Source: Chondrinema litorale
GTDB taxonomy: Bacteria; Bacteroidota; Bacteroidia; Cytophagales; Flammeovirgaceae
Direction of reading: 5' to 3'
Length of the DNA: 64,000 nt
Assembly: GCF_026250525.1 (NCBI RefSeq)
Contig: NZ_CP111043.1
Location: 2,345,421-2,409,420 of the forward strand
In this document: in pieces, positions 9,331 to 17,595 of the stretch
Position numbering within the stretch: position 1 is the first letter of the stretch
How the letters are laid out: each line of letters begins with the position of its first letter
Position numbers and translations under genes: made by a program
Notes under the pieces: generated by a model
The model's database searches: none
Told to the model about the DNA's origin: nothing
The model's input: only the letters and a program-made list of their open reading frames with translations

Positions 9331-10191
9331 TTGAAAAGAAGATCTTTTATAAAGAATTTTACTGGTTTAGGCTTAGTAGGATTAACTACTGGTTTTTATA
9401 CATTTAGCATTGAGCCCTATTGGGTTGAATATGTCAAGCTTCCTATGCCTATACGGAATCTGCCAGATAATTTGGTAGGAAAAAAAATAGTACAAATTAG
9501 TGATATACACATTGGCGACGAGTTCGACTGGAATTACATCATCAGTTCATTTAAGCAAGTAAAAAAGATGAAACCCGATTATGTGGTTTATACTGGTGAT
9601 TTTGTTTCTTACAGAACTTCCAAGCAAATTGATCAACTTAATAGAGTTTTTGAATATGTGGCTAAGGGTGAATTAGGTACTTTTGGTATTCTAGGCAACC
9701 ACGATTATGGCCATAGATATAAAGAGTCATTTGTTGCTGTTCAGGTAACTACTGCTTTGGAAAATGCGGGTGTTAAAGTACTAAGAAATAGCCAAGCAAA
9801 AGCTAGTGGATTAAATATTATAGGTATTGATGATTTTTGGGGTACAAATTTTTATCCTGATAAAGTTATGAATAAGATATGCCATGATGAAGCTAACTTG
9901 GTTTTATGCCATAACCCCGATGTAGCCGATTTGCCAGTTTGGAATGGATACAAAGGTTGGATTCTATCTGGGCATACACATGGTGGGCAATGCAAACCGC
10001 CATTTTTACCACCTCCAGTTTTACCTGTGCAAAATAGGGAATATGTAGCTGGAAAATATGATTTAAATGATGGTAGGTATATGTATATCAACAGAGCATT
10101 GGGTTGCTCATATCCTGTAAGGTTTAATGTAAGGCCAGAAATAACGGTATTTACTTTAGAAAAAGAAGAAATAGAAACAAAAGAAGCCTGA
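9331..10191 (+). CDS. Exported calcineurin-like metallophosphoesterase (YaeI type)
   Basis: A 286-residue enzyme starting at a TTG. The N-terminus KRRSFIKNFTGLGLVG looks like a Tat signal or anchor. The dinuclear-metal motifs are all present: SDIHIGDEF (about 58-66), TGDFVS, GNHDYGH, CHNPDVAD and SGHTHGGQ. The spacing and the Pro-rich stretch after GHTHGGQ match the YaeI/YkuE branch, phosphodiesterases acting at the membrane, possibly on phospholipid head groups. The stop codon lies within the stem of the downstream terminator, so the transcript ends right after the gene. Confidence 0.88.
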   Translation: MKRRSFIKNFTGLGLVGLTTGFYTFSIEPYWVEYVKLPMPIRNLPDNLVGKKIVQISDIHIGDEFDWNYIISSFKQVKKMKPDYVVYTGDFVSYRTSKQIDQLNRVFEYVAKGELGTFGILGNHDYGHRYKESFVAVQVTTALENAGVKVLRNSQAKASGLNIIGIDDFWGTNFYPDKVMNKICHDEANLVLCHNPDVADLPVWNGYKGWILSGHTHGGQCKPPFLPPPVLPVQNREYVAGKYDLNDGRYMYINRALGCSYPVRFNVRPEITVFTLEKEEIETKEA

Positions 10192-10211
10192 GTCTTACTC
10201 AGGCTTTTTCT
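10184..10211 (+). terminator. Terminator overlapping the phosphoesterase stop codon
   Basis: A 10-bp stem AAGCCTGAGT / ACTCAGGCTT with a 3-nt loop, then a T-rich run. The TGA stop of the phosphoesterase (10189-10191) is in the left arm. It is GC-rich compared with the surroundings and also serves as a stop for the convergent acetyltransferase gene (its complement is preceded by A residues). Confidence 0.88.
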
Positions 10212-10213
10212 TT

Positions 10214-10702
10214 TTAGTTTAATTTTTTTTCAAAATAGCGAGCACCTTCAATCGGATTGTATCTGTAAGAGCCTATCTCAGTAAAACCAGCTTGAGTATA
10301 CAGCTTAATCGCTGTTTGCATACTCGCGATAGTATCTAATCTTATAAATGCATAGTTAAGTTCTTTGGCTACTTCTATAGCTTTTTCAAGTAAAGCTTTC
10401 CCAATACCTAAACCTCTGCCTTCTTTCTTAATAAACATGCGTTTTAGTTCGCAAATGTTGTTTTCAAACCTTCTTATTCCAGCACATCCAATAATTATAT
10501 TTTGATTATTCTTTACCAATAAAAGACAACCATTTGGTCTACCATACATAGTGTTTAAGTTGTGTAACTCTTTATCAAAATTTTGAAAACTCAAATCAAA
10601 ACCTAGTTCACTTGCATATTCTTTAAAGAGTTTAATAGCTGACTGGTAATGTATATTATTATCTGCTTCAATTATTTCAAATTCGGTATTTGCAAGCTTC
10701 AT
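10214..10702 (-). CDS. GNAT-family N-acetyltransferase
   Basis: A 162-residue acetyltransferase. The acetyl-CoA pyrophosphate-binding motif A is seen as LKRMFIKKEGRGLGIGKALL (residues about 86-105, with the R/Q-x-x-G-x-G/A core RGLGIG), followed by the C-terminal motif B segment LNYAFIRLDT and YTQAGFTEIG. Substrate unknown; the length and pattern are those of small-molecule or ribosomal-type GNAT enzymes. Single gene with its own spacing from the permease gene upstream, from which it is separated by the TTATCAACA-box region. Confidence 0.85.
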   Translation of the reverse strand: MKLANTEFEIIEADNNIHYQSAIKLFKEYASELGFDLSFQNFDKELHNLNTMYGRPNGCLLLVKNNQNIIIGCAGIRRFENNICELKRMFIKKEGRGLGIGKALLEKAIEVAKELNYAFIRLDTIASMQTAIKLYTQAGFTEIGSYRYNPIEGARYFEKKLN

Positions 10703-10737
10703 TTTGAATAAAAACGCTAATATTAAAAAAGTGAAAA

Positions 10738-10881
10738 AAAGTTATCAACATTTGTCTGTTGGTAGTGTTGATAACTTTCTTGAGTGTTGATAACTCTCTT
10801 ATGAATGTGCCTTTTTATTGATTTTGAGCCTTGTAGTGCTCATTTTTTGTGTGTTGATAACTTTCGAAAAATGTTGATAAG
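10738..10881. repeat. Cluster of five TTATCAACA-type boxes
   Basis: The decamer TGTTGATAAC occurs at 10766-10775, 10785-10794 and 10852-10861, as its reverse complement at 10741-10750, and as TGTTGATAAG at 10872-10881. The first inverted pair extends to 13 perfect base pairs (10738-10750 with 10766-10778, 15-nt loop), and on the minus strand the right arm runs into six T residues, so this pair may double as the terminator of the permease gene. TTATCAACA is one mismatch from the classic DnaA box TTATCCACA. Whether the boxes bind a protein is inference. Confidence 0.6.
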
Positions 10882-10896
10882 TATTGATGGCTTTTA

Positions 10897-13308
10897 TTAA
10901 TAATCCCTTAAAAGTTCAACTGGCCTTAAATTTATACCTTTTATCAAGTTAATTATAATTCCTGCAATAGATGCTAATATTAGTATCATTCCTGAAAAAA
11001 CAAATAACAACCAGTTGATCTCTATCTTATATGTAAACTGCTCGAGCCATAAATTACTTTGAAACCATGAGAATGGCATTGATAATAAAAAAGTAATTAT
11101 TACCATCATAAATAGCTCTTTAAATAGGAGAGTAGAAATAGAGAAACTTCCTGCGCCAAGTACTTTCCTTATACCTATTTCCTTTGTCCTTTGCACAAGA
11201 AAAAGACTAGAAACTGCATAAAGCCCAATGCTTGCAAGAATGATAGATATGATGCAGAAAAGATAAGTTATTTTCCCAATTGTTCTTTCTTGTTGAAAGA
11301 ACTTGTCGAATTCTTCATCTAGAAATTTATGTTCGAAACTAGTTGAAGAGTTAAATTTTTTGCAAGTGTTGATAACCTGTGCTAATCCCTCTTTGTTGTT
11401 TATTTCTGCTAAAATACTCTTTGGCGAAGTACCAAATTGATTGTTGTTATAAATCAACAAAGGTTTAATGTTTTGATGAATCCCTTCGTAATGGAAATCT
11501 TTAACTACATCAATAATCTTAAATTGATAATCGAAGGCATAAACTATTTTTCCAATGGCTTTTTCTGTAGAAAGTAAGCCCATTTTTTTTACAAAAGATT
11601 CATTTACATAAGCTTGCGCGTAGATGGAACCATCGTAATAGTTTGGGAGATTCGTAAATTTGTTTCCGTTTACTAACTCAATATCTAGTAAAGAAGTAAA
11701 GTTTTCGTCTACTTCAAATAGATTGAAGTTAGCTTCTATTTTTTCTTCATCAGTTAACAGCCAACCATATTGGTAATTTATATTTCTATTACCCGGATAT
11801 GCATTTTGAGCGACAACAGAAATTTTCTTAACTGAATTTAATTGATTGAGTTCTGATTTTAATACCTGAGTTTTACTATCATTTAGGCTTAACTCTGGTA
11901 TATTGATAACCAATACTTGATTTGAGTTGAAACCAAGGTTCTTGTTTTCTAGAAATTGAATTTGTTGAAAGACAGTGAGGGTGAAGAATATCATAATTGC
12001 AGTACAGAAAAACTGAATACCCATTAATCCTCTTCTAAGATTATTATTTCCTTTTATGCTAATAACTCCAGTTAAGCCTTTTTTTGGTTTAATGTTTACC
12101 AGATACACAACTGGGTATAATAGCGAAACAGCAATTGTTATTAGTAACAGTATGGCAATTACAAACAGAATTTCTGCTTGTAAAAGAGACTTTATAGAAA
12201 TGGCATTATTAGTAAGCTCATTTACAAAAGGGGCAAAATAACTATAAAGAATTATTGAAATTGAAATCACTAAAGCCGAAATAATTGACATTTCCAATGT
12301 GGTCTTTAATAAAATCCATCTTCTACTGGCACCAAAGTATTTTCTAATGCTTATATCTTTTATTCTTTCTGTGTAATAAGAAGCAGTATAATTTCCATAG
12401 TTAAAAACTATAATAAGGAAAATTACAAGACCTAAAATTTTTAAAATATTGATGTAAGCAAGATTGCCTTTGGGAGTGTCTGAAAGTAAAGGTTTTTCGA
12501 AGTGTATGTTAGATAAAGCTTGTGGGAAAATCTGTATTTTGCTGTTGAGCTCATAATCTCTCATCACAAATGCATCAGTTTTTTCTTTAACAATTTCATC
12601 AAGTCTTACTTGAAAACTTTCTATGCTAAAATTGTTTTTGAATAACACATAAGTAAAACCATCAATATTTCCCCAGTCATTATTTAAATCACTAAAATCA
12701 TAAGATAGTAAAGCTTCATAATATAAATCAGATGCTTTTGGTAGGTCTTTTATTATACCTGTAACCTTATAAGTAGTATTATCTATAGTGAGCGATTTAT
12801 TTAATGGATTGTGTTCTCCAAAATATTTTTTGGCTAAAGCTTCTGTAAGTACAATACTTCTAGGCTCACTCAGTGCCTGTTTGGGGTTTCCAATGATGAA
12901 TTTATGATCAAAAACCTTAAATATTTCAGGCTCAGTTCTATAAATGTAATCACCTTTAAATACAGGATTTTTCCCAGATTGATAATTAACTTGTACATCT
13001 CCTTTGTAAGGATAGATGCGTGCTGCTTTTTCAACTTCAGGAAAATCAGTATTGAGTAATGGTGCTAATCCCGGAAAGTTATCGGCAGTATGAACATCAC
13101 TACCTGAGTTTGTAGTCATATTCAATGCCATTCTATAAATTCGATTTTTGTTTTTTTGATGTTGATCAAAGCTGAGTTCGTGCTTAAGATACACAGCAAT
13201 GAGCAACACACAGGTAATTCCAGCACTAAGTCCGGTTAAGTTTATAATAGTATTAACTGATCGCTTTCTTAAACTTCTCAGAAATATTAGCAAATCAAAT
13301 TTTATCAT
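10897..13308 (-). CDS. MacB/FtsX-like ABC transporter permease without adjacent ATPase
   Basis: An 803-residue permease of the large Bacteroidota FtsX-like class. Layout: N-terminal helix (about 20-42) with LRKRSVNTIINLTGLSAG, a MacB periplasmic core domain (about 43-270), three helices (about 285-405), an internal helix near 425-445, a second periplasmic domain (about 450-670), and a final FtsX triplet (about 680-795) including LGAGSFSISTLLFKE. This family usually pairs with a MacB-type ATPase and exports peptides, lipids or toxins, or works as a mechanotransducer; no ATPase gene is next to it, so it must share one encoded elsewhere. The minus-strand acetyltransferase 41 bp upstream (13350-13757) could be cotranscribed. 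Confidence 0.88.
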   Translation of the reverse strand: MIKFDLLIFLRSLRKRSVNTIINLTGLSAGITCVLLIAVYLKHELSFDQHQKNKNRIYRMALNMTTNSGSDVHTADNFPGLAPLLNTDFPEVEKAARIYPYKGDVQVNYQSGKNPVFKGDYIYRTEPEIFKVFDHKFIIGNPKQALSEPRSIVLTEALAKKYFGEHNPLNKSLTIDNTTYKVTGIIKDLPKASDLYYEALLSYDFSDLNNDWGNIDGFTYVLFKNNFSIESFQVRLDEIVKEKTDAFVMRDYELNSKIQIFPQALSNIHFEKPLLSDTPKGNLAYINILKILGLVIFLIIVFNYGNYTASYYTERIKDISIRKYFGASRRWILLKTTLEMSIISALVISISIILYSYFAPFVNELTNNAISIKSLLQAEILFVIAILLLITIAVSLLYPVVYLVNIKPKKGLTGVISIKGNNNLRRGLMGIQFFCTAIMIFFTLTVFQQIQFLENKNLGFNSNQVLVINIPELSLNDSKTQVLKSELNQLNSVKKISVVAQNAYPGNRNINYQYGWLLTDEEKIEANFNLFEVDENFTSLLDIELVNGNKFTNLPNYYDGSIYAQAYVNESFVKKMGLLSTEKAIGKIVYAFDYQFKIIDVVKDFHYEGIHQNIKPLLIYNNNQFGTSPKSILAEINNKEGLAQVINTCKKFNSSTSFEHKFLDEEFDKFFQQERTIGKITYLFCIISIILASIGLYAVSSLFLVQRTKEIGIRKVLGAGSFSISTLLFKELFMMVIITFLLSMPFSWFQSNLWLEQFTYKIEINWLLFVFSGMILILASIAGIIINLIKGINLRPVELLRDY

Positions 13309-13349
13309 CTTATTTATAAGTGAGTAAGTAGTCTGTTATCCATTTCTTT

Positions 13350-13757
13350 TCATTTTAAGTTGTTAATATCATCTAGAAAAAAGCAGTATTCATGTCTTGA
13401 GAACCCAATTTTTGGATAATAACTAATTGCAGCAGGAGCTGAAAGTATAATTAGTTTAGCATTTGGAGCAGCCATTTTTACCTGTCTTATCAGTTCTGTT
13501 CCTACTCCATTTCTTTGATAATTTTCATCAACTGCTAAATCAGAAAGATATGTGCAATAAGAAAAATCGGTGAGTGCCCTTGCCACTCCAATTAATTTTT
13601 CATTTAATCGTGCAGTTACTACGAGATTGCCGTGTTCAAGCATTTTCTCTAATCTAGCCATGTCGTTTACAGGCCTTCGAGTACCCAAGTTAGAATTAAC
13701 CAACACAGCTTTAAACTCTCCAGCACTTAAATCATTCTCAATTGTATAGTTTATCAT
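13350..13757 (-). CDS. GNAT-family N-acetyltransferase (short form)
   Basis: A 135-residue GNAT protein with the motif C/D part GNLVVTARLNEKLIGVARAL (about 44-63), the conserved TYLSDLAVDENYQRNGVG block (motif A, R/Q-x-x-G-x-G as QRNGVG at about 81-86), and a C-terminal YPKIGF segment. It belongs to the small COG0454-type acetyltransferases often acting on amines or protein N-termini; the substrate cannot be read. It lies 41 bp upstream of the permease on the same strand, so the two may be cotranscribed. Confidence 0.83.
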   Translation of the reverse strand: MINYTIENDLSAGEFKAVLVNSNLGTRRPVNDMARLEKMLEHGNLVVTARLNEKLIGVARALTDFSYCTYLSDLAVDENYQRNGVGTELIRQVKMAAPNAKLIILSAPAAISYYPKIGFSRHEYCFFLDDINNLK

Positions 13758-14161
13758 GTATTCGAGGTTTTGGTAAAGAATTTTATGTTAGTTAGTTGAT
13801 AATTGAAGAATGAATAGATAATCACTGTTTCTTAAAATTTACACAAAAAATATTTGAATTGTGCTATAAGAGAAACAGAAAATTAAAAAAAACTATAAAA
13901 TTTTTTGAGATTGATTGCTAGCTGAAAATTGGATTAACATGCAGCATGGCTAGGTGATTTTAATACTTGAAACATAATCAAATAATTACTATTGTGCACT
14001 TTATTATTTGATATGTAAAGGGCCATACCCAATAAGTGAATTTACAAAATACTCAGCTTATATCAAGTAGATTAGGCGATTTTGAAACACTTAAACAAAG
14101 TAATTTATTAAGTTTGTTAGGCTGTATCAATAGATTATAAACTTAACAATACTTCCTGAAA
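13758..14161. other. Intergenic region between divergent GNAT and GH43 genes
   Basis: About 400 bp of very AT-rich DNA separating divergent genes. It must hold promoters for both. I see no ORF, no RNA-like structure and no repeat that stands out. Confidence 0.5.
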
Positions 14162-15142
14162 ATGATAAGAGACTTAGTTCAATCCCGCCTCACACAAATT
14201 TCTTTTCTATGCTTTTTAATAACCATACTTTCTAATGCTTGTAAGCAAGAGCATAAAGAAGAAGAACCAGAAGTGTACATGTTTTCCTTTTTTCAAAATA
14301 ATGGAGAAGATGGATTGCATTTAGCTTACAGTGAAGATGGTTACAATTGGACTGTTTTGAATAATAATGAATCATATTTAACCCCAACAGTTAGCCAAGA
14401 TAAGTTGATGCGTGACCCTTGTATTATAAAAGGAGCTGATGGAAAATTCCATATGGTTTGGACGGTAAGCTGGCAAGATAAAGGAATTGGTTATGCCAGT
14501 TCAGAAGATTTAATTAATTGGTCTGAACAAAAATTTATTCCAGTAATGGCACATGAACCTGAAGCTAGAAACTGCTGGGCTCCAGAGCTTTTTTATGATG
14601 AAACATCCAAAGAATACATGATTTACTGGGCAACAACTATTCCCGGAAGATTTGCTGAAACAGATTCAACTGGTGATGATAAATACAATCACCGCATGTA
14701 TTACACCACTACCAAAGACTTTGATACTTTTTCAGATACTGAATTACTCTACGATAAAGGTTTTAATGTAATTGATGCAACCATACAAAAGATAGATGGC
14801 AAGTATGTGATGTTTTTAAAAGACGAAACCAAGTTTCCAGAACCAGAAAAAAATATCAGAATCGTTACAAGTAATGAGTTAACCGGCAATTATTCACAAG
14901 CTTCAGAACCGATTTCTGTAAACTGGGTAGAAGGACCAACTTCAATTAAATTACCCGAAGGCTGGGTAGTCTATTTTGATAAATATACGAATCATAACAT
15001 GGGGGCGATTATCTCAACTGATTTAAAAAACTGGGAAGATATTTCAGATAAAGTCCATTTTCCAGATGGAACCAGACACGGAACTGTGTTTAAAGTGAAG
15101 AAAAGCGTATTAGTCAACTTGAAAAAAGCTTCTGATTCTTAA
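14162..15142 (+). CDS. GH43-type glycosidase lipoprotein
   Basis: A 326-residue exported enzyme with a hydrophobic leader ending in LSNAC (Cys27, likely lipidated). The five-bladed propeller of glycoside hydrolase family 43 is indicated by repeated D-G-x-Y/F strands and the three catalytic positions: general base Asp85 in MRDPCIIK, pKa-modulating Asp205 in VIDATIQK, and general acid Glu257 in WVEGPTSIK. GH43 enzymes remove arabinose or xylose (sometimes galactose) from plant or algal polysaccharides. The substrate cannot be settled by eye. It is a single gene bounded downstream by a strong terminator. Confidence 0.83.
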   Translation: MIRDLVQSRLTQISFLCFLITILSNACKQEHKEEEPEVYMFSFFQNNGEDGLHLAYSEDGYNWTVLNNNESYLTPTVSQDKLMRDPCIIKGADGKFHMVWTVSWQDKGIGYASSEDLINWSEQKFIPVMAHEPEARNCWAPELFYDETSKEYMIYWATTIPGRFAETDSTGDDKYNHRMYYTTTKDFDTFSDTELLYDKGFNVIDATIQKIDGKYVMFLKDETKFPEPEKNIRIVTSNELTGNYSQASEPISVNWVEGPTSIKLPEGWVVYFDKYTNHNMGAIISTDLKNWEDISDKVHFPDGTRHGTVFKVKKSVLVNLKKASDS

Positions 15143-15157
15143 GAATATAATGGAAGA

Positions 15158-15194
15158 AAAACGGCTTGTTGAAAATCATCAACAAGCCGTTTTT
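15158..15194. terminator. Bidirectional terminator between GH43 and S9 peptidase
   Basis: A perfect 15-bp-arm hairpin with a 6-nt loop, with A run before and T run after. It lies 15 bp after the GH43 stop and just beyond the stop of the convergent peptidase gene (15198), so it can serve both. Confidence 0.9.
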
Positions 15195-15197
15195 GTG

Positions 15198-17471
15198 TTA
15201 CTTCTCTAATTTTTTGTCTTCATAAATCAAATCCCAAGTAGGAGGATCGACATGCAACAAGTGTTTTACAAAGAAGTCTTTCCTTTTTCTTTCGCCATAT
15301 TCGCCGCCACTGGTGTGGTTATATCCCGGAATTACCACCAATTCAAATTCTTTATTGGATTTAATTAAAGCATCAGCTAATTGCATGGTGCTGGCAGGGT
15401 CTACATTATCATCCACTTCACCCAAGATCAACATTAAGTTACCTTGCATCTGGTGTGCATTTACCACATTAGAAGAGGCTGCATAATGAGGGCCGATTTT
15501 ACCCATCCATTGCTCATTCCACCAGATTTTATCCATGCGATTATCGTGGCAACCACAAGATGAAACAGCTACATCGTAAAAGTCAGAATTGAAAACCAAA
15601 GCACCAGTTGAGCTTTGTCCACCAGCAGAAGTACCGAAGATACCCACATTTTCAGCATCCATATAAGGATATTTTTTAGCAGCCGCTTTTATCCACAGTT
15701 TTCTATCAGGGAAACCCGCATCTTTCAGGTTTTGGTAACAAACATCGTGAAATGCTTTTGACCTGTTAGACGTCCCCATACCATCTAATTGTACTACGAT
15801 AAAACCAAGTTCGGCAATGCTGTGCATAGACCATAAATAAGGTCTAAAATCTTTCGGTACAAAAGAGCTATGAGGGCCTGCATAAATGTATTCTATTACA
15901 GGATAAGTTTTATTCGGGTCAAAATTGGTGGGTCTTACTATTATTCCCCAAATATCAGTTTCGTTATCTCTGGCTTTGCTTGTAAAAACTTCTGGTGCTT
16001 TCCATCCGGTTTTTAGTAAATCGCTAATGTTTGCTTTTTGAAGCTCCATTTCAATTTTTCCATTTTTACTATTTCTCAAAACAGTTGTTGATGGCTCATC
16101 TATCTTTGAATACTTATCAACAAACATGGAGTAATCTTCTGAAAACCAAGCTTGGTGGTTGCCATCTTCTTTGGTGAGTTTTACCAAGTTTTTTCCATCA
16201 AAACCAATCTTATAATAGTGAATAAAATAAGGGTCTTGGCCTTTATTCATACCACTGGCAGTAAAAATAATTTCTCTTGCTTCATCATCTACATGTACCA
16301 CATCTCTCACAACCCACTCACCAATAGTAATTTGATTTTTCACAGCACCAGTTTTAGAGTCGAATAGATATAGATGATTCCATCCATCTCTCTCCGAAGC
16401 CCAAATTATTTCATTAGTGTTTTCAACATCGTGTCTAAACTTCTTGCCACTATAATCAATAAAAGTATCGCTGTGCTCATGAATGAGTGTACGCGAAGCG
16501 CCTTTTTCATCAACCTCAATTACTTTATAATTTTGGTGCCCACGTTGGTTATACTCAAAAGTGAAAGCTTTGCTATCTTCTCGCCATCTTATTGAGCCTA
16601 AAGAAAACTGATCTTGAATGCCAGCATCATCTATTTCTACATGCTTCATTTCATCAACCAAAAATAGCTGTGGGCTTTTTTGCGCCACCATATCACCAGG
16701 TTTTAAATAGTCTCTGGTATGCAAAACTGGCTGAAGCTGGTGTGTAGGAGAAGACTCTACAAAGTAGATTTTACTGTCTTCGCTAGGTGTGTATTTATAG
16801 GCCATTAGCTTTTTGCTATCTGGCGACCATTGCATGTAAGATGAATAAAAACAACCGGCAGTACCATCGTAACTCAACTGAGATTTTTCACCTGTTTTAA
16901 GGTTATCTACATACACATTGTGTTCTTCAATGTAAGCTTTCCAGTTATCGTCTGGAGAATTTACAAATTCAAGATCTGTTTCATTTCTGCCTGCTCCCCA
17001 ATACCTGCGATCACGTTTTTTTTCAACTTTAATCTCAGCAATATCAGTTTCATAATTATCGGAATTGAGGTTTGTACGAATACTGGCAGAATCAATGGTA
17101 TAACTAATAGCAGATTGTTTTCCATCGATTTGAAAATTCTTTAAATCGAGGTTTTTAGCATCAAAAGGTTTTCCTAATAATTTGGTAAGTTTTTCAGCCA
17201 CTTTTTCATGGTCGAATGCTAACTTTTGTGTGTTAGTTTCTGCATCAACAATCATGTATTCATGCCCTCCTTTTACGGTATTGATATACCAAAATATTTT
17301 ATAATCTGGAAGCCACTTTATAGCGTATGGGTCATTATAAGTCTTGTTTCTAAATAATGTGTCAAGTGAAATGGCTCGTTTGTAGTCATCTAATTTTCCT
17401 TGTGAATAACCTAATTGTGTTAACAGTAGAAGTGAGCTTGTTAAGTAATAGAGATAGCGGTTTAAAAGCAT
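15198..17471 (-). CDS. Secreted prolyl oligopeptidase-family (S9) peptidase, DPP IV-like
   Basis: A 757-residue enzyme with a signal peptide (about 1-23, ending near LGYSQG). Residues about 85-460 form the N-terminal beta-propeller of the DPP IV type; the alpha/beta hydrolase domain covers the last 260 residues. The nucleophile is Ser615 in GTSAGGQ, the acid Asp687/688 in GEVDDNVDP, and His719 in PGYNHTSGG. Family members remove dipeptides or small peptides from proline-containing oligopeptides; in this setting it would act in the periplasm on imported or degraded protein. Divergent from the GH95 gene, convergent with the GH43 gene. Confidence 0.92.
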   Translation of the reverse strand: MLLNRYLYYLTSSLLLLTQLGYSQGKLDDYKRAISLDTLFRNKTYNDPYAIKWLPDYKIFWYINTVKGGHEYMIVDAETNTQKLAFDHEKVAEKLTKLLGKPFDAKNLDLKNFQIDGKQSAISYTIDSASIRTNLNSDNYETDIAEIKVEKKRDRRYWGAGRNETDLEFVNSPDDNWKAYIEEHNVYVDNLKTGEKSQLSYDGTAGCFYSSYMQWSPDSKKLMAYKYTPSEDSKIYFVESSPTHQLQPVLHTRDYLKPGDMVAQKSPQLFLVDEMKHVEIDDAGIQDQFSLGSIRWREDSKAFTFEYNQRGHQNYKVIEVDEKGASRTLIHEHSDTFIDYSGKKFRHDVENTNEIIWASERDGWNHLYLFDSKTGAVKNQITIGEWVVRDVVHVDDEAREIIFTASGMNKGQDPYFIHYYKIGFDGKNLVKLTKEDGNHQAWFSEDYSMFVDKYSKIDEPSTTVLRNSKNGKIEMELQKANISDLLKTGWKAPEVFTSKARDNETDIWGIIVRPTNFDPNKTYPVIEYIYAGPHSSFVPKDFRPYLWSMHSIAELGFIVVQLDGMGTSNRSKAFHDVCYQNLKDAGFPDRKLWIKAAAKKYPYMDAENVGIFGTSAGGQSSTGALVFNSDFYDVAVSSCGCHDNRMDKIWWNEQWMGKIGPHYAASSNVVNAHQMQGNLMLILGEVDDNVDPASTMQLADALIKSNKEFELVVIPGYNHTSGGEYGERKRKDFFVKHLLHVDPPTWDLIYEDKKLEK

Positions 17472-17595
17472 AATTATATTTTTACTAAAATGAATGTAGT
17501 AAATTTAATGCTCAGAAAGTATTACACTTTACAATTAGCAGAATTTTTAAAAATCCCGCTTAAAACAGCATTACATGTAAATTATAAAACACACT

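Noticed and set aside
10738..10881. Replication origin suggested by DnaA-box-like repeats
   Set aside because: No dnaA, dnaN, gyrB or AT-rich unwinding region with full boxes nearby; the box has a mismatch to the consensus, so only a regulatory or coincidental role is considered.
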